From: Capsicum annuum | Lineage: Eukaryota > Streptophyta > Magnoliopsida > Solanales > Solanaceae | Direction: 5' to 3' | Length of the DNA: 64,000 nt | Assembly: GCF_002878395.1 (NCBI RefSeq) | Contig: NC_061112.1 | Span: 42,288,407-42,352,406, forward strand | Shown: in pieces, positions 13,559-24,079 of the stretch | How positions within the stretch are numbered: position 1 is the first letter of the stretch | Layout of the letters: each line of letters begins with the position of its first letter | Made by a program: the position numbers and the translations under genes | The notes under the pieces: model-generated | The model's input: the letters and a program-made list of their open reading frames with translations, nothing else | Told to the model about the DNA's origin: nothing | Databases searched by the model: none

Positions 13559-13559
<1 letters not shown>
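11082..13559 (-). mobile_element. Solo LTR of a Ty3/gypsy element (minus)
   Basis: On the minus strand it starts TGAAACACACCGGG (13559) and ends GGTTCGGGTTGTGTCA (11082). Flanks are TATGT (11077-11081) and TATAT (13560-13564), a 4-of-5 match inside a microsatellite and therefore weak. It splits the 3' LTR of gypsy A, whose two halves match the 5' LTR on either side. At 2478 bp with no domains it is a solo LTR. A short tandem array at 12215-12448 lies inside. Confidence 0.7.
12215..12448 (-). repeat. Imperfect tandem array inside solo LTR
   Basis: Five copies of a roughly 27-base core (plus-strand GGGGATTCCCATGTACCCCA, with variants) are spaced about 45-65 bp apart, near 12221, 12265, 12309, 12357 and 12423. 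The open frames of 74-117 codons across it, on both strands, are by-products of the array. Confidence 0.75.
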
Positions 13560-13589
<30 letters not shown>

Positions 13590-14154
13590 CATTATTAGAA
13601 TTGTTAGTTGAGACTGTGTGAGCTGTCATTTGGGAGCTTTTTTGCTTGCAGGTTGCGTGCTCATTGTATTTTTTTTTACTTATATTAGTTTCTACTTTAC
13701 TCAGTTGGTCTACGATACCAACTAAGTACAAGTAGATTGTATTCATTCCTACTGTGCTCTATCGATGCAGATCCTAGCATGAGTATTACACGTGGAGGCT
13801 GATTTGTGCATTTGAGTTACTAATTTTTTTAAGGCACTGGTATGCTCTAGGTTTATTAGAGTTGACTTCAGGCCTCATCCTATTTGATGTCTTTATTTCA
13901 GTTTAAGAGATAGACTATGTATTTTAAAATTTAATTATGTATTAGATGCTCTTATGACATTTGGTTTTGGGATGGTTATGTATTTTGTTCAGACTCCGTA
14001 TTTATCTAAATTATGGTATAACTTTGTTTTATAAGTCTTTCTTTGTTTCATTTTATTATTGTTTGTGTTATTTCTTTAATTTTGGGTGATCTGCTCACTT
14101 ATCAAGGATGGATCACGATAAATGTCATCATAACCTCATTTTTTGATCGTGACA
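13560..14154 (+). repeat. Gypsy A 3' LTR, right part
   Basis: It opens with (TA)n(TG)n at 13560-13590 and then follows the 5' LTR to the end GATCGTGACA at 14154. This is the right boundary of gypsy A. Confidence 0.65.
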
Positions 14155-14866
14155 TACATATGTTGAATAGAGTTTTTCTCTAACATGTTTTTCAGAGTTA
14201 TCAAACTTGAAATTAATTACTACTTCATCAGCTTATGAAGCACTACGAATTTAACTACTTGTCTTAGATATATTATATGTTGCTATCATCACTTCAGGGA
14301 AATAGAGTATATTCAATGGGACAAGTTTCATGACTTTTCGCCAAAAGTACACTACTTTGCTTTAGTCGTTATTATATTATCAATATAATATATTGGAACT
14401 TGAATTCAACATCTTATCCATATATAAATATTTTAGGCCATAAATTGATGGGACTTAAATCCAACATTGTATCATCATGATGCATCAGAACTCTAACTCG
14501 ATATTTTACCTTTATAGTGTGATGATATCTGAATTCATCATCTTACCCTTAAGCCTTAAATAACTCCACCCTTAATGGCTACCAACATTCACCATATTTA
14601 CTCATGACGAGCCACTAGTTATATTTTAAGCATGAAAGTTATGATAGTGAGTGAAAATATAATTTAGCAATTCATCCATCTAAAGGTACACAAACTGTGA
14701 CACCGTGCAAACTTTAAGTTCCCAGTAAATTACCCTTATATTATACATTATCATATTTAAATCTTTATAAAGCAACACTGCTAGATATCTTCTCTTAGGG
14801 TGACTCTTTATTGAATAAATTTAAAGGATCTTATTAATCCATTATGCAGTATCACGTAATGGTGAT
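14155..14866 (-). repeat. Remnant of a 188-bp-LTR retroelement, internal part
   Basis: This AT-rich sequence has no open frame. I read it as the continuation, on the minus strand, of the element whose LTR lies at 20828-21015, because the composite at 14867-20656 separates the two with a shared 5-bp flank. No coding domain was recognised. The assignment is inference. Confidence 0.35.
14862..14866 (+). repeat. Left target-site duplication GTGAT of the composite
   Basis: GTGAT directly precedes TGTAGACA at 14867. The same five bases directly follow TGTCTACA at 20657-20661. Confidence 0.6.
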
Positions 14867-15400
14867 TGTAGACATTGAAATCTTGTAGAACTCTACAAGA
14901 AGAATCCAAATTCTATTAGAGTCCTTGGATGTTACTTTGCATTAACCCCAAATTATGCCTATAAAAAGGATGGCTTACTCTCTCAAGAACCATCTTGAAT
15001 ATCCCATAAAATCATAGGTATTTGTGAAAAAATCAACCATCTTGAATATCCCATCAACTCATGGATATTCAAAAAAAAAGATCAACCATCTTGAATATCT
15101 CATAAACTCATGGGTATTCGTAAAAAGATCAACATCTTGAAAATCCCATAAATTCATGGGTATTTTTAAAAAGATCTACCATCTCAAATATCCCAAAATC
15201 ATGGGATATTCTTAAAGAGATCATCCTACGTTCAAGAAATATGCTACTAACGACCATTAAATTAAAGAGAAAATCAAGAGAGTAGAATCAAGCAAGGAAC
15301 AGATTGGTACCCACATCGTTTATTAATAAAAATTCTTGTTTCTTTATATTTTATTTGTGATTGAAATGTATTTCTATCACTGTAAAATTAATTAGAAAAA
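14867..15400 (+). repeat. Composite LTR 1 (plus)
   Basis: It starts TGTAGACATTG and ends before AATTGGCATGCCCAGTGGGA. Five units of a 46-bp array (core CTTGAATATCCCATAAACTC) lie at about 14985-15230. The 3' part includes TTTATTAATAAAAATTCTTG, shared by all five LTRs. Confidence 0.75.
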
Positions 15401-15564
15401 AATTGGCATGCCCAGTGGGACCAAATCTGTCCTTTATCTCTTCTCTCATGAATCAGATCTGCAAATCTTGAGACAAAAAGTTACGAAGATCGAAGAGTAC
15501 GTCAAGACTCATCTTTGAGTTTCATCAAGTCTGCATGCCGAAAAGTCTTGAAGTAAGGGGCATT
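15401..15564 (+). other. Composite internal region 1 with primer site and polypurine tract
   Basis: A 164-bp spacer begins with the likely primer binding site TGGCATGCCCAGTGGGACC (15404-15422) and ends with the purine tract GAAGTAAGGGGCA (15550-15562) just before the next LTR. There is no open frame. I could not name the primer tRNA. Confidence 0.65.
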
Positions 15565-16144
15565 TGTAGACATCAAAATCTTGTAAAACTCTACAAGAAG
15601 AATCCAAATTTTGTTAGAGTCCTTGGACGTTACTCTGCATCAACCATAAATTATGATAATAAAGGATGTCTTACTCTCTCAAGAACCATCTTAAATATCC
15701 CATAAACTCATGGGTATTCGTAAAAAAATCAATCATCTTAAATATCCCATAAACTCATGGGTATTCGTAAAAAGATCAACCATTTTGAATATCTCATAAG
15801 CTCACCATCTTGAATATCTCATAAGCTCATGGGTATTCGTAAAAAGATCAACCATCTTGAATATCTCATAAGCTCATGGGTATTCATAAAAATATCAACT
15901 ATCTTGAATATCCCATAAATTCATGGGTATTCATAAAAAGATCTACCACTCAAATATTCCATAGAATCATAGGATATTCTTAAATAGATCATCCTACTTT
16001 CGAGAAATACGCTCCTAACGGCCCTCGAATTAAGGAGAAAATTAAGAGAGGAGAATCAAAGGAGGAACAGATTTGTACCCATATCGTTTATTAATAAAAA
16101 TTCTTATTTCTTCATAATTTATTTGTGATTGAAATTTATTTTTG
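15565..16144 (+). repeat. Composite LTR 2 (plus), main part
   Basis: It begins TGTAGACATC and carries about seven units of the 46-bp array, one of them partial (about 15679-15970), two more than LTR 1. A 2.6-kb solo LTR interrupts it near its end; the last bases resume at 18737-18760. Confidence 0.7.
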
Positions 16145-18731
16145 TGTAATGTCTCGAATCTAGTACCCGAAATGCCACACGCTGCTCATGACCCCAAAGG
16201 ACCACAATCTAACCCATGACTGATATCTGTACTGAGAACTGCATAACATACTGTATAAATACGGAATAAAAAACTGAAAGGCCATAAGGTTCAAATATCT
16301 GATAAAACATAACATCTGAATAATACAGTATTACCGTACCAAAATGGAAATAACTGTCTGAACATGCTAGTCTAAAAGCCTCTAAACTGCCTAAAAACTG
16401 TGGAGTTGATGGGATATGTCCCCAAATAACTCTGGACTACTGAAATAATAAAGTAATAAAATAATCATACTATCCTCGAATGATGAGGACTCACTGCTAG
16501 TCTGGCTGCGAACGTTTGATCTACTAAGGATGCTTTGGAGCTCGTACTTCTAAAACTATGGTATAAAATACCATAGCGCAAATGCATCAGTACGATTGAA
16601 TGTACTGGTATGCAGGTGAGGTAGGTTAAATGCAAGGGGTTTATATGCATGAATAAAACTAACTGACTAAATAACATGAACGTGAGAATACATGCATGAA
16701 TATGTAAACTGTGACTGAGATCAAGACATCACTGAATCTGAATTCTGATAACATAGGTTTCATATAACTGATATACTATTATCTGAATGACTATGTCTGA
16801 CAGTCTTATTTTCTGATGGTACTAGCTGAGTTTTGTACTGAACTGGGTGGCTGTATCTGACAGTCCTAAATTTTGTAGAACTATTTAAGTTTTATTACTG
16901 AGACTAAGACTAAGATTGTCACTGTGGAAAGTAGTCATCTAACCGATATACCCCTAATGAGCTATTATAGCTGAGTTGGGGTCCAATCTGTAACCCCAAT
17001 TAAAAGAGTGTCAATATCGCTCCACTGGTAAGAACAAGCTCTGGGTGACCCTCATCTGATAGTGTCCCTAAAAGAGAATAGTGGGACTCTCATTTGACAG
17101 TGTTAATCCACCTCATCTACCCTCATCTATTAGTATTGATGTCTCAACCTATACTGGCTACATAGTTCTTGAACACAAGGATTGCTTCTAAGGATCACAT
17201 CCTCAACTGTCAGTATGTGCCCTCGTCCTTGGGTTCACTCGGTGCTAATTCCTACTCCCATCTGAATAGACGCTGAAACATAATTAACTGAACTAAATTA
17301 GACTGGGCTCAGTGAGTTCCGTTGACTGACGGAATACTACTGAGATTACTAAGTTACTGAGATTACTGGGATTTCTAAGTTTCCTGAGTCATGGGTCTGA
17401 TTGAAAACTGAAATTGGCTCTAGGCACATACCTAAATTTTTGTATACAAGTACCTCCAGGACTCGACGGCATAAAACTAACAAGACATGACACTTCCTGG
17501 ACTCACGACCATAATCAACAATCCATAATACAATCATTGGGGAATTTTATGAGGCACTTGATTATCATGGTTTGGTACATGAATAGGAATGCATATAAAC
17601 ATGTCATAATTTCATAGGTCTAATCTCATGAACAATCCATCAAATAATTTTAATGCATAACAATAACATGGAAGTCATTTTGAACATAAGGGTAAAGCAT
17701 GGGTTCATCAATTTGGTCATAATTGAATCCTAAAGCATGATTCTTAATCTCTTGGGTATTTTATCAAACACATTGCATGCATAACCTTAGGTTTGGGCAT
17801 ATACACTAGTTTATACATCATGGCTACTTTAATCAACTCAATTTAAAAGTTTCCAACCCACATACTAGTATAATTTTATGAAAAGTACAAAAAGACTCCA
17901 ACTTGGTATTCATACAACCACATCAACATAATTAAAATCAACCCACCATATGAAAATTACAATTCATGAGTTTAAAATAGGATTCTTGAGCTTCATGGGT
18001 GAAAGAAACCCAAGAATCAACACTTTACATACCTGGGTGAATGATTTCTTGAATATTGGTGGAGGAAAGCTTGAATTCTTGACTTGGGATTAAACACCTA
18101 GGGTTTCTTGTTCTTGGAGATTGATCTTTAAGAGAAACCCTAATTTAGTATTGGGGATGAATAAAGAAGTTGTGAGCTCTGGTCTGGTATAATTAGGGGT
18201 TAAAATGGATAAAAAAAGATCCAAATACCCTTTTAAAAATGACTTAAAATCATTGATTAGAAGTGGCAACAATTTGGGCGATGATCCGTCGCTGGCTCGA
18301 CGATCCGTCGGTCCATCCCATCGTACTTGGACAGAACCTAAACTTTCTATCTCATCTCTAACGGTTTGGGTGACGGTCCGTCGCTAGCTCGACGGTCTAC
18401 CGGTTCTGACCGTCACACTTGACCAGAAGTTAGATTTACTGCCTTAGTCATGATGTCTTGGGCGACGGTTCATCGCTAGCTCGACGGTCCATTGGCCTGA
18501 CCGTCGCTTCTGAGCAGTTCCGACAGTTCTCTATAAAATGTCCATAACTTTTTACCCTGCTACTGGATTTTGGACAAAATTGGTATTGTTGGAAAGCTAA
18601 TTCAATTTCCCACATGATAAAAAAGTTGAAATTAGAGAAATTCTATTGGATTTAAATAGTAATCATTTAGGAAGTCATCACTAACTCTTCTGGAGACTAG
18701 ATTTGACTTACAAAAAGTTTGGGGTATTACA
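16145..18731 (-). mobile_element. Solo LTR of a Ty3/gypsy element (minus), nested
   Basis: On the minus strand it starts TGTAATACCCC (18731) and ends GAGACATTACA (16145). Flanks TTTTG (16140-16144) and TTCTG (18732-18736) are a 5-bp target-site duplication with one mismatch. The sister LTRs of the composite confirm the empty site, as they read TTTCTGTCACTGTAAA without interruption. At 2587 bp and with no coding domain it is a solo LTR. A GC-rich tandem array lies at 18280-18510. Nothing else in the span looks like a gene. Confidence 0.85.
18280..18510. repeat. GC-rich, palindrome-bearing tandem array in solo LTR
   Basis: Three diverged units, about 95 bp apart, contain GACGGTCCGTCGCTAGCTCG or a variant (near 18286, 18373 and 18464). 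Each unit carries the self-complementary core CGACGGTCCGTCG or a close relative. The surrounding DNA is AT-rich. Confidence 0.7.
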
Positions 18732-18736
18732 TTCTG

Positions 18737-18923
18737 TGACTGTAAAATTTTTTGGAAATAAATTGGCACGCCTAGTGGGACAAATCTGTCCTTCATCTCT
18801 TCTCTCATAAATCAGATCTACAAATCTGAAGCCAGAAAATTATGAGGATCGAAGAGTACTTCAAGACTCATCTTTGAGTTTTATCAAGTCTACATGCCTA
18901 CAACCCTTGAAGTAGGGGGCATT
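18737..18923 (+). other. End of composite LTR 2 and internal region 2
   Basis: LTR 2 resumes at 18737 and ends about 18760. The spacer 18761-18923 starts with the primer-site-like TGGCACGCCTAGTGGGAC and ends with AAGTAGGGGGCATT, matching internal region 1. Confidence 0.65.
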
Positions 18924-19456
18924 TGTAGACATCGAAATCTTGTAGAATCCTACAAGTAGAATCCAAATTCTGTTAGAGTCCTTGGACGTTACTCTGCATC
19001 AACCCTAAATTATGCCTATAAAAGGATGGCCTACTCTCTTAAGAACTATCTTGAATATCCCATAAACTTATGGGTATTTGTAAAAGGATCAATCATCTTG
19101 AATATCCCATAAACTCATAGGTATTTGTAAAAGGATCAACCATCTTGAATACGCATAAACACATGGGCAGTCGTAAAAATATCAACCATCTTGAATATCT
19201 CATAAATTCATGGGTATTCGTAAAAAGATCTACCATCTCGAATATCCCACAAAATCATGGGATATTCATAAAGAGATCATCCAACGTTTGAGAAATACAC
19301 TACTAACAGCCCTCGAATTATGGAGAAAATCAAGAGAGAAGAATCAAGGGAGGAATAAATTTGTACCCATATTGTTTATTAATAAAAAATTTTATTTCTT
19401 CATATTTTATTTGTGATTGCAATTTATTTCTGTCACTGTAAAATTTGTTGGAAACA
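18924..19456 (+). repeat. Composite LTR 3 (plus)
   Basis: It begins TGTAGACATCG and ends GTTGGAAACA at 19456. Five units of the 46-bp array lie at about 19047-19270. Nine bases (AATTTAGTT) separate it from LTR 4, which has the opposite orientation. Confidence 0.75.
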
Positions 19457-19465
19457 AATTTAGTT

Positions 19466-19982
19466 TGTTTGCAATAAATTTTTTTAGTGACAGAAATAAA
19501 TGACAATCACAAATAAAAATACGAAGAAACATGATATTTTATTTCTAAACTATGTGGGTACAAATCTGTTCCTCCCTTGATTCTTCTCTCTTGATTTTCT
19601 CTATAATTCGAGGGTCGTCAGTAGCGTATTTCTCGAATGTAGGCATATTTGAATTTGATATAAATTTTTCTATGATTTGAGGATCGTTAGTGGAGTATTT
19701 ATAAAAAGAAGAAATAGGATTTAATCTCTATAAAATGAGAGTGTGGATTTGATCTTCTTGATGTAGATTATCAAAAAGAGATAGTCTTGATCTATGAATA
19801 TCTTATGAATTTCTGAGATATTGGAGATGCCTCTATAAGGGAATATTTGCCTCTTTATATACGCATAATTCAGGGTTTAGGGTGGAGTAGCCTCCAAGTA
19901 AGGCTTAGGATAAAGCAGCCTCCAAGAACTCTAACAGAATTTGGATTCTTTTTGTAAAAGCCACAAAATTTTAATTTCTATA
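19466..19982 (-). repeat. Composite LTR 4 (minus)
   Basis: Read on the minus strand it begins TATAGAAATT (the expected TGTAGACAT with mutations) at 19982 and ends TTGCAAACA at 19466. It has one unit of the sequence that forms the array in LTRs 1-3. Its centre (about 19660-19900) differs from those LTRs, marking a second subfamily. Confidence 0.7.
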
Positions 19983-20140
19983 AATGCCCCCTACTTCAAG
20001 GCTTGTCAAAGTGTAGACTTGATGAAACTCAAAGACGAGTCTTGAAGAACCCATTTACGATCTTATGGCTACAGATTTGCATATATGATTTAGGAGAGAA
20101 GAGATGAAGGGCAGATTTGGTCCCACCGGGCATATGAGTT
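19983..20140 (-). other. Composite internal region 3 (minus)
   Basis: On the minus strand a purine tract AAGTAGGGGGCATT precedes LTR 4, and ATGCCCGGTGGGACC (about 20133-20119) follows LTR 5 as the primer site. The sequence between is similar to internal regions 1 and 2. Confidence 0.65.
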
Positions 20141-20656
20141 TGTTTGCAACAAATTTTTACAATGACACAAATAAATTTCAATTATAAATAAAATATGAGA
20201 AAATAATAATTTTATTGATAAACGATGTGGGTACAAATCTGTTCCTTCCTTGATTCTTTTCTCTTGATTTTCTCCGTAATTCGAGAGTCGTCAGTAGCGT
20301 ATTTCTCGAACATAAGCATATTTGAATTTGAAATGAATTTTTTCATAATTCGAGGATCATTGGTGTATTTTTTTAAAGTAGGAATAGGATTTAATCTCCA
20401 TAAAAGGAGGGTGTATGGATTTGATCTTCTTGATGTATTTGATTAACAAGAAGAGATAGTTTTGATCTATAAATATCCCATGAATTTTTGAGATATTGGA
20501 TATGCCTCTATAAGGGGATTTTGCCTCTTTATATAGGCATAATTCAGGGTTTAGAATGGAGTAGCCTCCAAACTAGGCTTAGGGTAAAGTAGCCTCCAAA
20601 AACTCTAATAGAATTTGAATTCTTCTCGTAGAGTCCACAAAATTTTGATGTCTACA
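20141..20656 (-). repeat. Composite LTR 5 (minus)
   Basis: On the minus strand it starts TGTAGACATC at 20656 and ends TTGCAAACA at 20141. It shares its centre with LTR 4. GTGAT follows at 20657. Confidence 0.75.
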
Positions 20657-20827
20657 GTGATAATTATACACTTTTCAAATTTAAATTATTTCATTTCACT
20701 TTATTATGAAACTCATAATTATCTGCAACAAATACAATCATAAGTAGGGATAAGAAATTTAGATAGCACGGCATACTTATTTTTTCCACTTACATACTCC
20801 ATGTGATAGAGTCTCATACTGATAACG

Positions 20828-21015
20828 TGTTATAAACTAATATAGAATATAAAAGAATAATAAGGGAGAGAAGAGAGAAGATTTTTTTTATTTCTCTAGA
20901 TGAGTGAAATGAAAAGAATTCCTCTATCCTCCTACGTTTTCTCCAAAAGATAGACATTTCATATCTTGATAGACATTTACTATATCTTAATAGACATTCA
21001 TTATCATTTATAACA
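20828..21015 (-). repeat. Short LTR (188 bp) with adjacent primer-site-like sequence
   Basis: On the minus strand it starts TGTTATAAATG at 21015 and ends TTTATAACA at 20828, so TG...CA ends sit in a matching inverted terminal repeat. CGTTATCAGTATGAGACTCT follows directly on the minus strand (20827 downward). It resembles the primer region of some plant copia elements. The internal part continues to 20657 and, across the composite, probably into 14866-14155. No partner LTR is visible. Confidence 0.55.
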
Positions 21016-21068
21016 AAATATATATTTTAAAATCAAAAGTTGTAGTCGAGGCAGTTTTTTTTGTGAAT

Positions 21069-21069
21069 G

Positions 21070-21103
<34 letters not shown>

Positions 21104-21116
21104 AAGAGAGAGAGAG
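21069..21116. repeat. AT then AG microsatellite
   Basis: Alternating AT repeats run directly into (AG)n. Confidence 0.9.
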
Positions 21117-21141
21117 AAACCACTTCAGATATATGAGACTA

Positions 21142-22275
21142 AGGTCTCATTTGTTTTCACTTAATGGAGGTCTGAATCTGAATTGTTCACACTTCAGACA
21201 ATTAAGTGCGTTTATTTTTTATTAAGATTTTAGCTCTGAATAATTCTTAATTATTCAAATTTAGAACCAAGTCTTAATATTATTAAAAAGTATTGCTGTG
21301 TTGGATAATATTCACCACCACTCTATCCACAACAACCAGTCACCACCTCTACCACCACCACCATTGTCAACCACCACCCACCTCCATCAATCGCCACCAC
21401 CAACCACCTCCACTATCATGGTTATATTGACAGTCAATATCGTTACTAACACTATTGTCAGTCGCTACATAACCTACCACCTCCACTATTCTAATTATAT
21501 CCACCGCTATCGCTATCACCACTGCCAATGCTAACACCAATTCCAGTGTCACCACCATCATCAACCACTACCGATCAATCCCTACTACCCAACCAACTCA
21601 TCTATCACAACTAATACCACCACTAACTACCACTAGTACATTATCAACCTCCACACATTCTTCATCCATAATCACCATCATTGTCACCGATATTGCTACC
21701 TTTACCACCACTTCAACCAGTACACCATCACTATAATCTATCTCTACTAACAACCATCTACACTATCACAGCTAATAGCATGTCCAACTACCACCAATAC
21801 ATCATCAAACATCATGCATTCATTTTTTGCTATCACAATCAACACCTCCAGAAACTAACATCAACCAACTTTACATCACAACCATCGCTGCTAATTGTCA
21901 CCGTCATAACAGTCACTACAATACCAATCATCTATACCATCACAACTATCACCACCAACATTATTAGTCACTAACATCAATCATTACCACCACCGTCAGT
22001 ACAAACCATCTCCACCATCACTAACAAACAAAAATATCTTTTTTCTATCAAATAATAATTTTGTTGTATTAAATTAAATATTTTTAGTATATAATTAATT
22101 TTTTATTTGAATTGTATTTTTTACTATTTATACAATAAATAAATTTTGCACATTCAGATGTTGAAAAACAAACAGTCTTAATAATTCAATTTTCAGATCT
22201 AAAGACAACATTTTAATCATTTAGATGTGCATTCAAATTCAGACGTCTGAATCTTAATAAAAATAAATGTAGCCT
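21142..22275. mobile_element. Non-autonomous TIR element filled with ACC-rich simple sequence
   Basis: The left end AGGTCTCATTTGTTTTCACT and the right end read in reverse, AGGCTACATTTATTTTTATT, form an imperfect terminal inverted repeat. It continues inward for about 45 bp with TCTGAAT shared. About 700 bp of the interior (21310-22020) is imperfect CCA/ACC/CAT repeat. The open frames there encode only His/Thr/Pro-rich simple sequence. No transposase is seen and no clear target-site duplication could be read, so the superfamily stays open. Confidence 0.5.
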
Positions 22276-22732
22276 AAAGTTTGAAAACATCGGCAAATTA
22301 TTGTTATCTTTTCTAAAAAAAATAAGGGTTTTTAATTTAATGATGAAAAATAAAATTTTTAGTTGTATTATCTTCGAGAATGGGTTTACAATTTTGAGTT
22401 TTAATGGAAAAATTGTAGGAAGAACTCGAGAAATCTCTAGTTTCTATTGTAGTGTTCCATTGACTGTCGTGGGTTTGTTGGATGGTGTTTTTTGGTGGTG
22501 GTGGTGGTGGTGGTCATTGTGGTGGCACTGGTGGTGGCATTGGTTGGTGGTGTTTGTGGTGGCTATCGGTGGTGTCGGTATTGTTAGTGTTTATTTGTTG
22601 GCATTCGTTGGTGGTGTTTGTCGTGGTAGCTATTGGTGCGTCGGTATTCGTGGTGTTTGTAATATATTTTTTAAAACTTATGCATAGATCAATTGTAATG
22701 TAATTTGTTTTTTCTTTGTTTATAGGTAAAAC
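22276..22732. other. Non-coding leader of Ulp1-like pseudogene 1 with GGT tract
   Basis: AT-rich sequence with an imperfect GGT/TGG tract at about 22494-22660. A likely 3' splice site (TTTCTTTGTTTATAG, ending 22725) lies just upstream of the start codon at 22733, as in the second gene copy. The 128-codon frame here is Trp/Gly-rich only because of the tract. Confidence 0.5.
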
Positions 22733-24079
22733 ATGTCTCCCAAAATAAAACAAAGCGAAAGTGGATCAACGTCTGACCACCCAAAAAAAGGCTACAGTAC
22801 AGAGGGATTTGGAGGAGCTTCCTAAACAATCTCTGTCAGGGAAAAGTGAAGCTGAGGAGAGATGTGAAAACAATATTAAGGGAGGTGAACAAGGGTCTAT
22901 TGATGGTGATGAAGTAAATAAAAGTAAGAAAGAGGAGGAATTGGAGAGTGAGAAAGAGAAAGAGGATGATCATCAACATGATGATAATGGACCACCAATG
23001 GGGCGTGAATTAATTCGATATCCCAGCATGATCCTATCAAAACATTTAGTATTGACAGGTTTTAAGTTTCGATGTCGATAAATGACCCAGAAGCAAAACA
23101 ACTAACTGGTTAAATTGTACTTAAATGTCAGATGGGGAAAAATTTTGAACATTTTATGAAAATTATGAAGAACAAAAACATAGGTGGACTTTTTAAGAAG
23201 AGCTGCTTTGGACGCTTTCTTGAGCTGCCTAAGGACCCTGCTACTCGTATCCGTTTCCCTATGATGATGGTATAAGGTCTTCTCAAGCGCAGGATCAAGT
23301 ACGTAGGGGATGATAAAGATCCGAAAGAGGGGGCAAAAAAAGATGGATGAAATATGGATCAACTACTGTGGCATGCCTGTTTGTTTTAGCTTGCAAGAGT
23401 TTGCCATAGTGATGGGCTTGAGATGCCATCATCTCTAAGGACCACCACCCCGCAAAAGATCCAAGGCAAGAAAATGCAAGGAAAAAATAGATGGGTTGTT
23501 TGACATTGCTTGACCTGGCTACAAAGCATTGGATTTATTGATAGATCTCGAGGATAAAACCATACCAGAGAGTACAGGGAGAAATTATGCTTAGTTTGGT
23601 TTACCGATTCGGTTATATTGGCAAGAGACGTCAACAAGGTCATAGAAGATGATTTGTTGATGCATGCTGAGGATTTTGATAAATTCAACAATTATCCCTG
23701 GGGATATGACCGCTTCTACTTGACTGTCTAATATTTACTGACAAATCTATCCTCAGGGATGACCACATTATACGGTTTTCCTTGGGCTTTCATGGTAAAA
23801 TTAATTACTAATTTTACTCATATATTAATTTTTATTAAATATAGCGATTATGACTCTTTCTTTTGCTTGCTTCCTGTTTATATTTTTTAGGCTTGGGCAT
23901 TTGAAGTCATTCCTCCCCTCTGAAAGCAGTTAATGGATTACCCAGATGAGGTTTCTTATCCAAGGATGCTTAGGTGGTTGGCTGCAAAGAGAAACACCAA
24001 TACTAAGGAGTCTGATCTCTTTAAACCTCCGGATGATGCAGTACATCTTCTTCAAGTAAAATAATTTTACTCAAAGAAA

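Larger units (their letters stand above)
664..14154 (+). mobile_element. Gypsy A: degenerate Ty3/gypsy (chromovirus-like) element
   Basis: This plus-strand LTR retrotransposon has the order LTR, primer site, gag, protease, reverse transcriptase, RNase H, integrase, LTR, which is the Ty3/gypsy order. The 5' LTR copy (about 664-1720) matches the 3' copy at about 10545-11081 plus 13560-14154. For example, both contain GTCTTACATGCATGTTTATT, at 685 and 10565. The 3' copy is split by a minus-strand solo LTR, and a second solo LTR sits at 6987-9510. The 5' LTR lacks its beginning, so no target-site duplication can be read. Stops occur throughout every domain, so the element is long dead. The Tekay/Del-type chromovirus assignment is inferred from the protease and integrase style and is not certain. 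Confidence 0.8.
14867..20656. mobile_element. Five-LTR composite of a short non-autonomous LTR element
   Basis: The region holds five LTRs of about 515-600 bp and three internal regions of only about 160 bp, with no coding sequence. This is the layout of TRIM-like elements, which depend on proteins of other elements. The plus-strand half is LTR-internal-LTR-internal-LTR (14867-19456). The minus-strand half is LTR-internal-LTR (20656 down to 19466). The halves meet end to end at their LTR 3' termini, so both outer ends are LTR 5' termini (TGTAGACA and TGTCTACA). GTGAT flanks both ends. The plus LTRs carry a 46-bp tandem array that the minus LTRs lack, so two subfamilies are joined. The LTRs are longer than in classic TRIMs. 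Confidence 0.75.

Noticed and set aside
14985..19270. Regularly spaced repeats that resemble a CRISPR array
   Set aside because: The units are contiguous 46-bp tandem repeats inside plant LTRs, with no unique spacers and no cas genes.
21298..21974. His/Thr/Pro-rich open frames
   Set aside because: By-products of the CCA/ACC repeat tract inside a TIR element.
22301..22703. 128- and 73-codon frames with Trp/Gly-rich product
   Set aside because: Translation of a GGT/TGG simple repeat; nothing else supports a protein.
23102..23691. Minus-strand frames of 86 and 101 codons
   Set aside because: Antisense to the DUF1985 exon of Ulp1-like pseudogene 1.
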